A DNA stretch of 64,000 nt from Jeotgalibacillus marinus (GTDB lineage Bacteria > Bacillota > Bacilli > Bacillales > Jeotgalibacillaceae), in NCBI RefSeq assembly GCF_040801915.1, contig NZ_JBFMIA010000005.1, positions 62,001-126,000 on the forward strand. The letters are read 5' to 3'. A model generated the notes under the pieces. The model ran no database searches and was not told the origin of the DNA. It worked only from the letters and a program-made list of their open reading frames with translations. Every line of letters begins with the position of its first letter. Position 1 is the stretch's first letter. A program made the translations under genes and the position numbers. Of the stretch, positions 53,200-61,540 are shown piece after piece.

Positions 53200-54555
53200 A
53201 TGGATCAAACTCATTCGATCCAAGGTAAAGTAAAGCAATTTTCATTTGTATTGGTCCCTATTCTTATTACACAGCTCGGGCTCTTTGCCATGAATTTTTT
53301 TGATACGTTAATGTCAGGACAATTTTCAACGACTGACCTAGCGGGTGTTGCAATTGGGTCTTCTTTATGGGTCCCTATTTTTACAGGTTTAGCTGGGATA
53401 TTATTATCAATTACACCAATCGTAGCACAGCTGGTTGGTGCAAAAAAAGAAAAAGACGTTCCTTTCACCGTCATTCAAGGGGTATACGTCGCTATTCTTA
53501 TGGCGTTATCCATTGTCCTTATTGGTTTTTTCGTCCTCGATCCAATATTAAATGCGATGAGTATTCAAGATGAAGTAAGACGTATAGCCAAATCTTACTT
53601 AGTGGCACTTTCTTTTGGAATCGTTCCACTTTTCGTCTACAACGTTTTACGTTCATTTATTGATGCATTAGGATTAACGAGAATCTCGATGATCATCACG
53701 TTAATGTCATTACCGCTTAACGTTCTTTTTAATTACATGCTGATTTTCGGAAAATTTGGCTTCCCAGCATTAGGTGGTGTTGGTGCAGGTGTTGCGTCTG
53801 CTATAACATACTGGCTAATTGCGATCATATCTATTTTCGTTGTTCATAAAAATAGACCATTTAAACATTTTCATATTTTTAGTCGCGTCTATGGTGTAGC
53901 TTTTTCAAAATGGAAGGAAATCTTGGTAATCGGTATTCCAATTGGATTTTCTATCTTTTTTGAAACGAGTATTTTCTCAGCTGTTACATTACTTATGAGT
54001 AATTATTCTACTTCAATCATCGCATCACATCAGGCAGCACTTAACTTTGCTTCATTTCTATATATGATCCCCTTAAGTATCGGGATGGCCTTAACGATCG
54101 TTGTTGGCTTTGAAGTTGGTGCTAAACGATTTCGAGATGCAAAGCAATACAGTTGGATGGGAGTGGGGGTGGGGGTCATCACATCTTCCATCTTAGGTAT
54201 CATCTTGTTCTTTTTCAGAGAACCTGTTGCATCTATCTATGTGAAAGATCCAGAAGTGATTGATCTTACTGTTCAATTCTTATTTTTCGCTGTATTATTT
54301 CAACTTTCTGACGCCATTCAAGCTCCCGTTCAAGGTGCATTGCGCGGCTATAAAGATGTAAATATTACGTTAATTATGACTCTCGTTTCTTATTGGGTCA
54401 TAGGGTTACCTAGCGGTTGGCTACTTGCGAACTTTACAAGTCTTGAGTATTTTGGCTACTGGATTGGATTAATTACAGGTTTAACTGCTGGTGCAATCAC
54501 GTTGTCCATTCGACTTTTCCTTATCCAAAAAAAGCAATTCAAACAGCTACACTAA
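53200..54555 (+). CDS. MATE-family multidrug efflux transporter
   Basis: 451 aa with 12 TM helices in two related halves (FDTLMSGQFSTTDLAGVAIG in the first; STSIIASHQAALNFASFLYM in the second, the MATE pattern of NorM/MepA). Cation-coupled export of cationic compounds; in an alkaliphile Na+ coupling is plausible. ATG behind AGCAGGGATAAAT. Confidence 0.9.
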   Translation: MDQTHSIQGKVKQFSFVLVPILITQLGLFAMNFFDTLMSGQFSTTDLAGVAIGSSLWVPIFTGLAGILLSITPIVAQLVGAKKEKDVPFTVIQGVYVAILMALSIVLIGFFVLDPILNAMSIQDEVRRIAKSYLVALSFGIVPLFVYNVLRSFIDALGLTRISMIITLMSLPLNVLFNYMLIFGKFGFPALGGVGAGVASAITYWLIAIISIFVVHKNRPFKHFHIFSRVYGVAFSKWKEILVIGIPIGFSIFFETSIFSAVTLLMSNYSTSIIASHQAALNFASFLYMIPLSIGMALTIVVGFEVGAKRFRDAKQYSWMGVGVGVITSSILGIILFFFREPVASIYVKDPEVIDLTVQFLFFAVLFQLSDAIQAPVQGALRGYKDVNITLIMTLVSYWVIGLPSGWLLANFTSLEYFGYWIGLITGLTAGAITLSIRLFLIQKKQFKQLH

Positions 54556-54559
54556 ACAG

Positions 54560-54600
54560 AGATCTCCTTAACCTAGCTTTCTAGTTAAGGAGATCTTTTT
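54560..54600. terminator. Shared terminator of MATE and SDR genes
   Basis: AGATCTCCTTAAC (54560-54572) and GTTAAGGAGATCT (54584-54596) form a perfect 13-bp stem with TTTTTCT on the + strand. The right arm lies inside the 3' end of the SDR coding sequence. Confidence 0.88.
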
Positions 54601-55384
54601 CTGACCGTTCAGACTGCCGGTAAATCTTTCCTAAAACATCCTTCCCCCCAGTGATCGGAATGATCGCTCCTGTAATAAAATCTGATCCTGGATCACAAAG
54701 AAACGCTATCGTTCGAGCAATATCCTCGCCCGTTCCTGGGCGTCCGATTGGCGTTTCATGATCCGTTTCGCCGATGGCCTCGGTAATACGTTTTTCTTTC
54801 CAATCACCTCGAATATCACCTGGACAAACCATGTTAACCGTGACTCCGTTTCCCGCTTCTTCCATCGATAAGGTTTTCGTTAAAGATGCCACTCCACTTT
54901 TCGCTGCCGCAAACGCAGAACGATACATCCAGCCAGGAGTGGTATCTATCCGGTCGAACCCATATGTGATAATACGCCCCCACTGCTGATCACGCATCAT
55001 TGGTAAAACAAACTTTGTTAAATAAAACACCGCACTCAAATTACCGTTTATCATGTAATCCCATTCTTCTATCGAATAATCTGTCATCGATTTTCGTTCG
55101 TTTATGTATGGTCCAGCGTTGTGAATAAGGATGTCAACAGACTGTATGCCCCTTTCCTTTATGATATCAACTAAACGTTGACAATCAGTTACACGTGAGA
55201 CATCTGCTTGAATCGCAAGGACAACGTTTTGATTCGTTTGTTTAAGCTCTTGAACAAGCTTAGACGCTGCTTTTTCGTCACTTCGATAATTGATTACGAT
55301 ATTAACATCCTGACTGGCAAATGTCTCAGCCACTTTTCGTCCGATGCCTTTGACTCCCCCAGTAATCAGAACCGTTTTCTTCAC
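54581..55384 (-). CDS. Short-chain dehydrogenase/reductase with altered catalytic residues
   Basis: 267 aa Rossmann protein. TGGVKGIGRKVAE is the cofactor motif and LIHNAGPY the structural NAG motif. At the catalytic site the usual Ser is replaced in GRIITYGFDR, and the usual Tyr-x-x-x-Lys reads FAAAK (YRSAFAAAKSGV). The active-site tyrosine is thus absent at that position, although a Tyr lies four residues before the Phe. GTG start behind GAGAGGAT. Its last codons run into the shared terminator. Reductase activity is uncertain. Confidence 0.82.
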   Translation of the reverse strand: MKKTVLITGGVKGIGRKVAETFASQDVNIVINYRSDEKAASKLVQELKQTNQNVVLAIQADVSRVTDCQRLVDIIKERGIQSVDILIHNAGPYINERKSMTDYSIEEWDYMINGNLSAVFYLTKFVLPMMRDQQWGRIITYGFDRIDTTPGWMYRSAFAAAKSGVASLTKTLSMEEAGNGVTVNMVCPGDIRGDWKEKRITEAIGETDHETPIGRPGTGEDIARTIAFLCDPGSDFITGAIIPITGGKDVLGKIYRQSERSEKDLLN

Positions 55385-55578
55385 TCATATCCTCTCCAAT
55401 TAGATCGTCGTCCTTTAAGTATGAACGATTTTCAGCCAATTGCAACTGTCAACAACGCTTGTAACACATCGAAGCTAGTCAATCATTCCTGCACCTTTGA
55501 ATGTCATCGTATTTTTAAACAAATTTTTTTTCCTACAACTGGATCGATGTTGAATGTCTTATCAAAAAGCGAAGTCAA

Positions 55579-56439
55579 TTATTTTTTTAAACGTTGAACC
55601 ACTTGATAGGTATCGATGATTCGTTCAAATACATCTTGTCCACGTATAGAACATAAGCCCACAAATAAAGCATCAATAATTGCAAGTTGTGCAATACGTG
55701 CTGTCATGGTGCCGATACGTAGATTATGTTCTTCTTCAGACATTGTTAAAACCAGATCCGCAAGTCTGCGAGCAGGTGATGAACCATTTTGAGTAAGCAA
55801 AATACAGCAAACGCCACGTTCTTTTGCGATCGTTAACATGTTGACAACTTCTTTTGTTTTCCCAGAGGTTGATACAACAAAAACAACATCTTTTTTTGTT
55901 GCATTCGCCGTCATTACCATTTGCAAATGACTATCATCTGATCTAAAGACATTCACGTTAATTCTAAGTAATTTTTGCGCAAAATCACGCACAACGATAG
56001 CCGACCCTCCCACCCCATATACAAAGACACGCTCTGCTTTGTGAAGTTTCTCAATTGATTCAGACAAGGTTTTTACCGAAATCATTTTTTCTGTATTTCG
56101 GAGGGCTTGAATCGTATTGAACATGACTTTTTTCATAATGAGTTTCGGATCGTCTTCTAATTGGAACGGAGAATCAACTATTTCTGACGTTCCCTCTCCA
56201 TTTGCGTGAAGCTCTTTTGCAAGTTCTAACTTCATTACCTTAAAACTTTGGATACCGATTCGTTTACAAAAACGCATGATCGCCGCTTCACTACTTTGAC
56301 AAGCAGCAGCAAGCTCTTTTGTAGTCATTTCCATTACTCGTGCAGGGTTTTCCAATACATAGATTGCAACCATTTTCTCGGCACGTGTACAGTGCTCTAT
56401 GTTTCGCTCTATTTGCTTTAGAACTGAAAAAACAGACAT
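55579..56439 (-). CDS. murR: RpiR-type regulator of MurNAc use
   Basis: 286 aa. N-terminal HTH_6 (1-77; KELAAACQSSEAAIMRFCKR) and SIS domain (about 105-245; VFVYGVGGSAIVVRDFAQKL, VVFVVSTSGKTKEVV) that binds a sugar phosphate, presumably MurNAc-6-P. Last gene of the murQ-murP-mupG block, 90 bp after mupG, with its own AGGAGGAAAAG site. Confidence 0.85.
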   Translation of the reverse strand: MSVFSVLKQIERNIEHCTRAEKMVAIYVLENPARVMEMTTKELAAACQSSEAAIMRFCKRIGIQSFKVMKLELAKELHANGEGTSEIVDSPFQLEDDPKLIMKKVMFNTIQALRNTEKMISVKTLSESIEKLHKAERVFVYGVGGSAIVVRDFAQKLLRINVNVFRSDDSHLQMVMTANATKKDVVFVVSTSGKTKEVVNMLTIAKERGVCCILLTQNGSSPARRLADLVLTMSEEEHNLRIGTMTARIAQLAIIDALFVGLCSIRGQDVFERIIDTYQVVQRLKK

Positions 56440-56528
56440 CTTTTCCTCCTATGTGAACGTGTACAGTCATGTTGCAGTACCTTTAATTATATAAAGGTAA
56501 AAGGTATTTCTCCACCGCTACGTCTAAA

Positions 56529-57596
56529 TTAAAGTCTTTTTAGTGAGAAACGCTGTCCCGCACCGATGAATTCAAGTAATGGCAGATCCTCTTTCACGAC
56601 TTGCCCCACAACATTCACTGCTTCATTCGCTTTTAGTGGTGTTTTGATTAGTTGAAGTTCACCTTGATAACGACCGTATAATTCATTATCAACCGTGATC
56701 GCACCTTTTGTACGAGCAATCTGGTTCCTTGCAGCGATTGGTTCTACAAGCTTTTGTGCAAATGGCCGCGCTGCTTCTGAACGAATGACATCACGCGCAG
56801 GATCAAAGCGATTCCAGTGATCTAAATGAAGCAAACTACTCATTTGACTTTCATCCACTAATAATTCATAACGTATTAAAATAGTGTTATTTTGATAGTA
56901 TTTAAATTGATCAACAGATGGCCGACTAAGAGAAGGATCGCCAATGAGAATGCCATCGACAGGATGATCTTTTACAAGAGAAAGGTACGAAGCAAGAGGT
57001 GACGTGGAGCGGTGATCTTCCAACGTTGGCAATCCTTTATATAAAGGTCCTCTTAATCGACCATCTCCTGGTATAAATGCAACTGTCTTTAATCCATTGT
57101 CTTTAAACCAACGATTTTGTTTATCAAACCACTCAGCATCCAACCCTGTTTCGGGACGCGGATAATAATTGTGCCACACTTCTGCATGGTCTTTTACGAG
57201 TCCTAACGCAAAAAGATCCTCCATCCATTCAGGTGTTATAATGCTGGCATTTAGCGCAACGGGCATGTATTGTGATGTATTCGCAATCACCGCTGACTCA
57301 ATACCGTAATCCATCCGAATGCCACTAACTCCCCAATCGAGCAACGTGCGCGATTCCTCCCATTGTAATCCAAGTGATGCCATTGAATGGGTAGACATAT
57401 CTACATAAAGCTCCATGTTACGTGCCTGAACTTGAGAGCCAAGTGTTTGAAGTGCTTTTATATATATTGAAGCGTTATCCTCAGGGATGTGTAAAGAAGT
57501 AAAAATAGTCATTCCACCCAATTCTGCAATGACATCAAGATAGGATTCTTGTTCATGCTCTTCTTGTTGTCCTAAAAATACAGATGCACCGATCAT
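56529..57596 (-). CDS. mupG: 6-phospho-N-acetylmuramidase (MupG, DUF871)
   Basis: 355 aa. N-terminal TIM-like barrel (IGASVFLGQQEEHEQESYLD, FTSLHIPED, WGVSGIRMDYG, WHNYYPRPETGLD) and a C-terminal beta domain (from about 240). MupG of S. aureus hydrolyses MurNAc-6P-GlcNAc taken up by MurP. Its place between murP and murR fits that role. AAAAGGAGG ribosome site. Confidence 0.85.
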   Translation of the reverse strand: MIGASVFLGQQEEHEQESYLDVIAELGGMTIFTSLHIPEDNASIYIKALQTLGSQVQARNMELYVDMSTHSMASLGLQWEESRTLLDWGVSGIRMDYGIESAVIANTSQYMPVALNASIITPEWMEDLFALGLVKDHAEVWHNYYPRPETGLDAEWFDKQNRWFKDNGLKTVAFIPGDGRLRGPLYKGLPTLEDHRSTSPLASYLSLVKDHPVDGILIGDPSLSRPSVDQFKYYQNNTILIRYELLVDESQMSSLLHLDHWNRFDPARDVIRSEAARPFAQKLVEPIAARNQIARTKGAITVDNELYGRYQGELQLIKTPLKANEAVNVVGQVVKEDLPLLEFIGAGQRFSLKRL

Positions 57597-57656
57597 GCGG
57601 TTACCTCCTTTTAATGAATACTAAAAGGGCAAGAGTCGCCTCTTCCCCCTTCCATA

Positions 57657-59024
57657 TTAGTTGTCTAAATTATCGGCCATTGATTCTTTAAATCCAAATA
57701 AATACGTAAAGATAAAGCCAAATGTATACGCCACAACAAGTCCTAGGAAATAAAGTAAGAACTTACCATCGTCAATTAATGGGATTAGTGAGAGACCCGA
57801 TACCCCGATTCCACGTGCAGCTGTATCCATTACCGCTTGGAAGGCTCCACCGGCAGCAGCACCCATACAGGCGGTTACGAATGGACGACCAAGCGGTAAC
57901 GTTACACCGTATAATAATGGTTCTCCTATTCCTAAGAAACCTACAGGAAGCGCTCCTTTAATTGTTGTACGCAAACGAGTGTTTTTTGTTTTCACAAAGA
58001 TGGCAATGGCAGCACCAACTTGACCTGCTCCACCCATTGCAAGAATTGTTAAAATTGGTGTAATTCCAATTGAATTGATGAATTCCATATGTATAGGCGT
58101 TAAACCATGATGCAGTCCAACCATAACAAGCGGCAAGAAAAATCCCGCAAGTATAGCCCCAGAAAATGCGCCACCTATATCTAAAACAAAATTGATTACT
58201 TCCATAATACCTATTGACAGCCATCCGCCAACTGGTTGAATAATGAATAACGTGGCAAAACCTACGATTAAAACCGTGGCAAGAGGAGTTAAAATAATAT
58301 CAAGTGAATTCGGTACAAATTTACGGGTTGAACGTTCTATTACTACCATAAACCACGCAGCTAAAATGACGGCGATTAAGCCACCTCGTCCAGCAACAAG
58401 CTGTTCTCCAAATAGCGTAATCGTTTCAATTGCTGGATTAATAATAATGATACCCGCGATCGCACCAAGTGCTGGTGTCCCACCAAATTCTTTCGCTGTG
58501 TTCCAACCAACAAGTATACCTAAATAACTGAAAATCCCTCCACCAAGGAATAGTAAAATCGCCATCCATGTTTCTTCCTTATCAACCCCCGCGTTAACAG
58601 CAAAGTTGGCACCACCATTGATAATACCTGATGCCACAAGCGCTGGAATAAGAGGAATAAATATATTACCAATTCTTCTTAATCCATTTTTAATAGGAGT
58701 GCTGTTTTTCTTTTTCAAAGCGGTTTGTCGATCTTTTGCCATCAAGCTTGGATCAGCCGAAACTTCTCCTATGCGAAGCCCTGTTTCTTTGCTAATTTCA
58801 TCTGAAACTTTGTTAACCGTTCCAGGTCCTACAACAATTTGTAGCGTATCATCTTCCACTACCCCCATAACGCCTGGGACTTTCTTAAGTCCTTTAAGAT
58901 CAACAAGAGATTCGTCCTTCATATTCAGTCGAATTCTCGTCATACAGTGGTTAAGCTGAATGATATTATCTTTTCCCCCGACTTTCTCCATAATCGAATG
59001 AGCTAGATGTTGTTCCTTCTTCAT
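57657..59024 (-). CDS. murP: PTS EIIBC for N-acetylmuramic acid (or MurNAc-GlcNAc)
   Basis: 455 aa. EIIB domain 1-85 with phospho-Cys27 (LNHCMTRIRL), then a linker and a ten-TM EIIC domain (about 110-445; PVGFLGIGEPLLYGVTLP, GLHHGLTPIHMEFI). No EIIA domain, so it must borrow one such as the glucose EIIA. AAGGGGGG ribosome site. 23 bp after murQ. Confidence 0.9.
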   Translation of the reverse strand: MKKEQHLAHSIMEKVGGKDNIIQLNHCMTRIRLNMKDESLVDLKGLKKVPGVMGVVEDDTLQIVVGPGTVNKVSDEISKETGLRIGEVSADPSLMAKDRQTALKKKNSTPIKNGLRRIGNIFIPLIPALVASGIINGGANFAVNAGVDKEETWMAILLFLGGGIFSYLGILVGWNTAKEFGGTPALGAIAGIIIINPAIETITLFGEQLVAGRGGLIAVILAAWFMVVIERSTRKFVPNSLDIILTPLATVLIVGFATLFIIQPVGGWLSIGIMEVINFVLDIGGAFSGAILAGFFLPLVMVGLHHGLTPIHMEFINSIGITPILTILAMGGAGQVGAAIAIFVKTKNTRLRTTIKGALPVGFLGIGEPLLYGVTLPLGRPFVTACMGAAAGGAFQAVMDTAARGIGVSGLSLIPLIDDGKFLLYFLGLVVAYTFGFIFTYLFGFKESMADNLDN

Positions 59025-59047
59025 CCGAGTCCCCCCTTACCCCTTAT

Positions 59048-59938
59048 TTACTTGATTGCTTGTCGAACAAACCCTTCAGCAGAATCTAATCGCTTGCTGG
59101 CTTCTTCATAGCTCACCTCCGTTAAAATCATCACGATCGCTACTTTAACATTTTGATTTGCTTGATTGTAATATGAAGCTGCTGTTTCTGCGTCTACACC
59201 TGTTGCTTGGACGATCATGTTTTTTGCTCGATGCTGAAGCTTTACATTCGTTGCTCTCACATCAACCATTAAATTTCGATACACTTTACCAAGACCGATC
59301 ATGACTGAAGTTGAAATCATGTTTAGTGCAAGCTTTTGTGCTGTGCCTGCTTTTAAACGAGTGGAACCTGTTAATACTTCATGACCCGTATTCATTTCAA
59401 TCGGGTGCTCAGCAGCTTTACTAATAATGGCATCTGTATTACATGAAAGACTCGCTGTTAGTGAACCTTGTGCCCTTGCATACTCTAGGGCCGTTCGAAC
59501 ATAAGGTGTTCTTCCACTAGCAGCAATCCCAATGACCACATCTTTTTCTGAAAGGGAGATAGCAGCTAAATCATCTGCTGCCAGTGTTTCTGAATCTTCA
59601 GCGCCCTCAATTGCTTCAAGCAGTGCTTTTTCACCACCAGCAATAATACCAACAACTAAGGTTGGATCGACACCAAACGTTGGTGGACATTCAGCTGCAT
59701 CTAGTACACCTAAACGGCCACTTGTACCCGCTCCAATGTAAATAATTCTCCCACCGACTTTAACACGTTCGATCGTTTGGGTGATAAGTACATCAAGCTG
59801 AGGAATAACTTCCTTAACAGCTTCCGACACCGACCGATCTTCTTCATTCATCGTTTGTAAAATTTTGCGAATGCTCATGGAATCTAAGCCTTCCGTTCTT
59901 GAATTTCGTTGCTCCGTTGACAAATTATCTAATTTCAT
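59048..59938 (-). CDS. murQ: N-acetylmuramic acid 6-phosphate etherase
   Basis: 296-aa SIS-domain lyase removing the lactyl ether of MurNAc-6-P. IIYIGAGTSGRLGVLDAAEC, IAGGEKALLEAIEGAEDS, GIAASGRTPY and STRLKAGTAQKLALNMISTS are MurQ signatures. First gene after the cre/operator region; AGGTGATAAT ribosome site. Confidence 0.95.
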   Translation of the reverse strand: MKLDNLSTEQRNSRTEGLDSMSIRKILQTMNEEDRSVSEAVKEVIPQLDVLITQTIERVKVGGRIIYIGAGTSGRLGVLDAAECPPTFGVDPTLVVGIIAGGEKALLEAIEGAEDSETLAADDLAAISLSEKDVVIGIAASGRTPYVRTALEYARAQGSLTASLSCNTDAIISKAAEHPIEMNTGHEVLTGSTRLKAGTAQKLALNMISTSVMIGLGKVYRNLMVDVRATNVKLQHRAKNMIVQATGVDAETAASYYNQANQNVKVAIVMILTEVSYEEASKRLDSAEGFVRQAIK

Positions 59939-59970
59939 ATTATCACCTGCTAGTATTCTATTTATCTAAT

Positions 59971-59985
59971 AGTATGCGCTTACAG
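59971..59985 (-). promoter_or_regulatory. cre site (CcpA) of the murQ operon
   Basis: Leftward strand CTGTAAGCGCATACT matches WTGNAANCGNWNNCW at all but the first position. It lies just downstream of the predicted transcription start, a normal place for repression. Confidence 0.8.
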
Positions 59986-59998
59986 AAATAAGAAATCA

Positions 59999-60027
59999 AT
60001 ATTACCTTGATAAAAAATGAAAGTAAA
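59999..60027 (-). promoter_or_regulatory. Sigma-A promoter of murQ
   Basis: -35 TTTACT (60027-60022), 17-bp spacer, -10 TAATAT (60004-59999). Confidence 0.6.
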
Positions 60028-60033
60028 TTTCAT
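60017..60033 (-). promoter_or_regulatory. Inverted repeat overlapping the murQ -35, candidate MurR operator
   Basis: ATGAAA-N5-TTTCAT, perfect 6-bp arms covering the -35 hexamer. Assignment to MurR is by context only. Confidence 0.45.
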
Positions 60034-60070
60034 ATCAATTTGGATACTATAAGTGCTATTTTCAATAAAT

Positions 60071-60104
60071 AAACAAGCCGAATCCCGAAAGATGCAGCTT
60101 GTTT
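60071..60104 (-). terminator. Hairpin downstream of namZ (distal)
   Basis: AAACAAGC and GCTTGTTT, then TTTATTTATTG leftward. Confidence 0.5.
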
Positions 60105-60150
60105 ATCACCCATTATCGCAACCAACTTGAGGTCCTCGTGGATAACAAGA

Positions 60151-60178
60151 AAGCCATGTACGTGTTTGACCATGGCTT
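60151..60178 (-). terminator. Terminator of the nagZ-amiE-namZ unit
   Basis: AAGCCATG (60151-60158) pairs with CATGGCTT (60171-60178), followed leftward by TTCTTGTT. Confidence 0.6.
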
Positions 60179-60253
60179 AATTCATTTGACTCTCTGTTTC
60201 TATCAAATTGATTTTTGGGCTCGAACTGTAATAAGTATGAGCGGTCCCGTTTT

Positions 60254-61519
60254 TCAATAAAGCAAATATTGTTTTCGGATATCGATAAACGCTTGTAAGT
60301 CTATTTGCCAGTTGTCAGCTAGCTCATTGATGGGAGCCCCTTTGGAGAGCTCCTTGCGGATCCAACCGTTGCCTACTAATTGGTCGAAGAAAGATACGCC
60401 TTCGCTGTTTTCAGCGAGGAATTCAAAATCGTCTGGGTACATATCATGAATGGTTTTTACGATAGACAACCCAACTATAAACGGGTCGAAGTCATTGTGG
60501 TTGGTAATGTGAATTTGTATGCCACCACTTAGTATTCCACTGTGTTTAGAGAAGGTTGGCGTAAAATACGCAGCACGGAACTGAACGCCAGGGAGGTGTA
60601 GTCCATTTAACTCTTCCGCTAGCTCCGTTCCATTAATAAATGGCGCTCCGATGAGTTCAAACGGTTTAGTCGTGCCCCTTCCTTCAGAGACGTTTGTCCC
60701 CTCGATCAAGGCAGCTCCTGGGTAGACGAGTGCCGTGTCCAATGTCGGCATATTGGGAGATGGAAGGACCCAAGTGAGCGGTATGTCATCATAGTACATA
60801 GAGCGCTCCCATCCGTTCATTTTAATGACTTTCAGGTCGGCACCAATAGCATACTCTTCGTTAAACAACAAGGCTAGCTCACCGACGGTCATGCCATGAC
60901 GCACTGGGATCGGATACATACCGACGAATGAACTGTACGCGGGATCAAGTACTGGGCCTTGTACTTTTGTACCTCCAAGGGGATTGGGACGATCCAGCAC
61001 GATAAACGATATGTTATTTTCTACAGACGCTTCCATAGCGTAGGCCATCGTGTAAATGTAAGTGTAAAAACGAGTACCAACATCCTGAATGTCGAATAGA
61101 AGGACATCAATACCCTTCAGCATTTCCGGAGTCGGTTTTCTCGTTTTACCGTATAAACTGTAAACGGGAAGTCCCGTTATTTCGTCGATGTAGTACTCCA
61201 CATACTCGCCGGCTTGTGCATCCCCACGTACGCCATGTTCCGGACCGTACAGAGCGACGAGGTTGACGTTAGGGTGGTTGTACAAAACATCTACGATACT
61301 TTCTAGGTTTTGGTCAACGCCGGTAGGGTTGGTAATGACCCCGACATTTTTACCTTTTAATTGATCTAGATCATCTTTTAGCAACAATTCAACGCCGAGC
61401 TTGAATTTTTCTTGGGGGTGATTTTGTTGCTTGCCTGAGTCATCTTGGCTTGCAAGGATAGGAGACAGCGATAAAAACAAGAGCACGACTGATAAGGTGA
61501 TAATGTACCTTTTTTTCAC
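60254..61519 (-). CDS. namZ: Exo-beta-N-acetylmuramidase NamZ (DUF1343, YbbC)
   Basis: 421 aa. Signal peptide about 1-24 (IITLSVVLLFLSLSPILA). KNVGVITNPTGVDQ, LYGPEHGVRGDAQAGE, LLFDIQDVGTRFYTYIYTMA and DRPNPLGG are DUF1343 motifs. NamZ releases MurNAc from the non-reducing ends of peptidoglycan chains outside the cell. GTG start behind AAGGAGAGATG. In B. subtilis it belongs to the same murQRP-amiE-nagZ operon. Here a terminator and promoter separate it from murQ. Confidence 0.92.
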   Translation of the reverse strand: MKKRYIITLSVVLLFLSLSPILASQDDSGKQQNHPQEKFKLGVELLLKDDLDQLKGKNVGVITNPTGVDQNLESIVDVLYNHPNVNLVALYGPEHGVRGDAQAGEYVEYYIDEITGLPVYSLYGKTRKPTPEMLKGIDVLLFDIQDVGTRFYTYIYTMAYAMEASVENNISFIVLDRPNPLGGTKVQGPVLDPAYSSFVGMYPIPVRHGMTVGELALLFNEEYAIGADLKVIKMNGWERSMYYDDIPLTWVLPSPNMPTLDTALVYPGAALIEGTNVSEGRGTTKPFELIGAPFINGTELAEELNGLHLPGVQFRAAYFTPTFSKHSGILSGGIQIHITNHNDFDPFIVGLSIVKTIHDMYPDDFEFLAENSEGVSFFDQLVGNGWIRKELSKGAPINELADNWQIDLQAFIDIRKQYLLY

Positions 61520-61540
61520 GTTACATCTCTCCTTAGAGAT

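Larger units (their letters stand above)
59939..60253. other. Regulatory region of murQ and terminators of namZ
   Basis: Holds the murQ promoter, a cre site, an inverted repeat and two leftward hairpins (60071-60104, 60151-60178). Confidence 0.65.
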
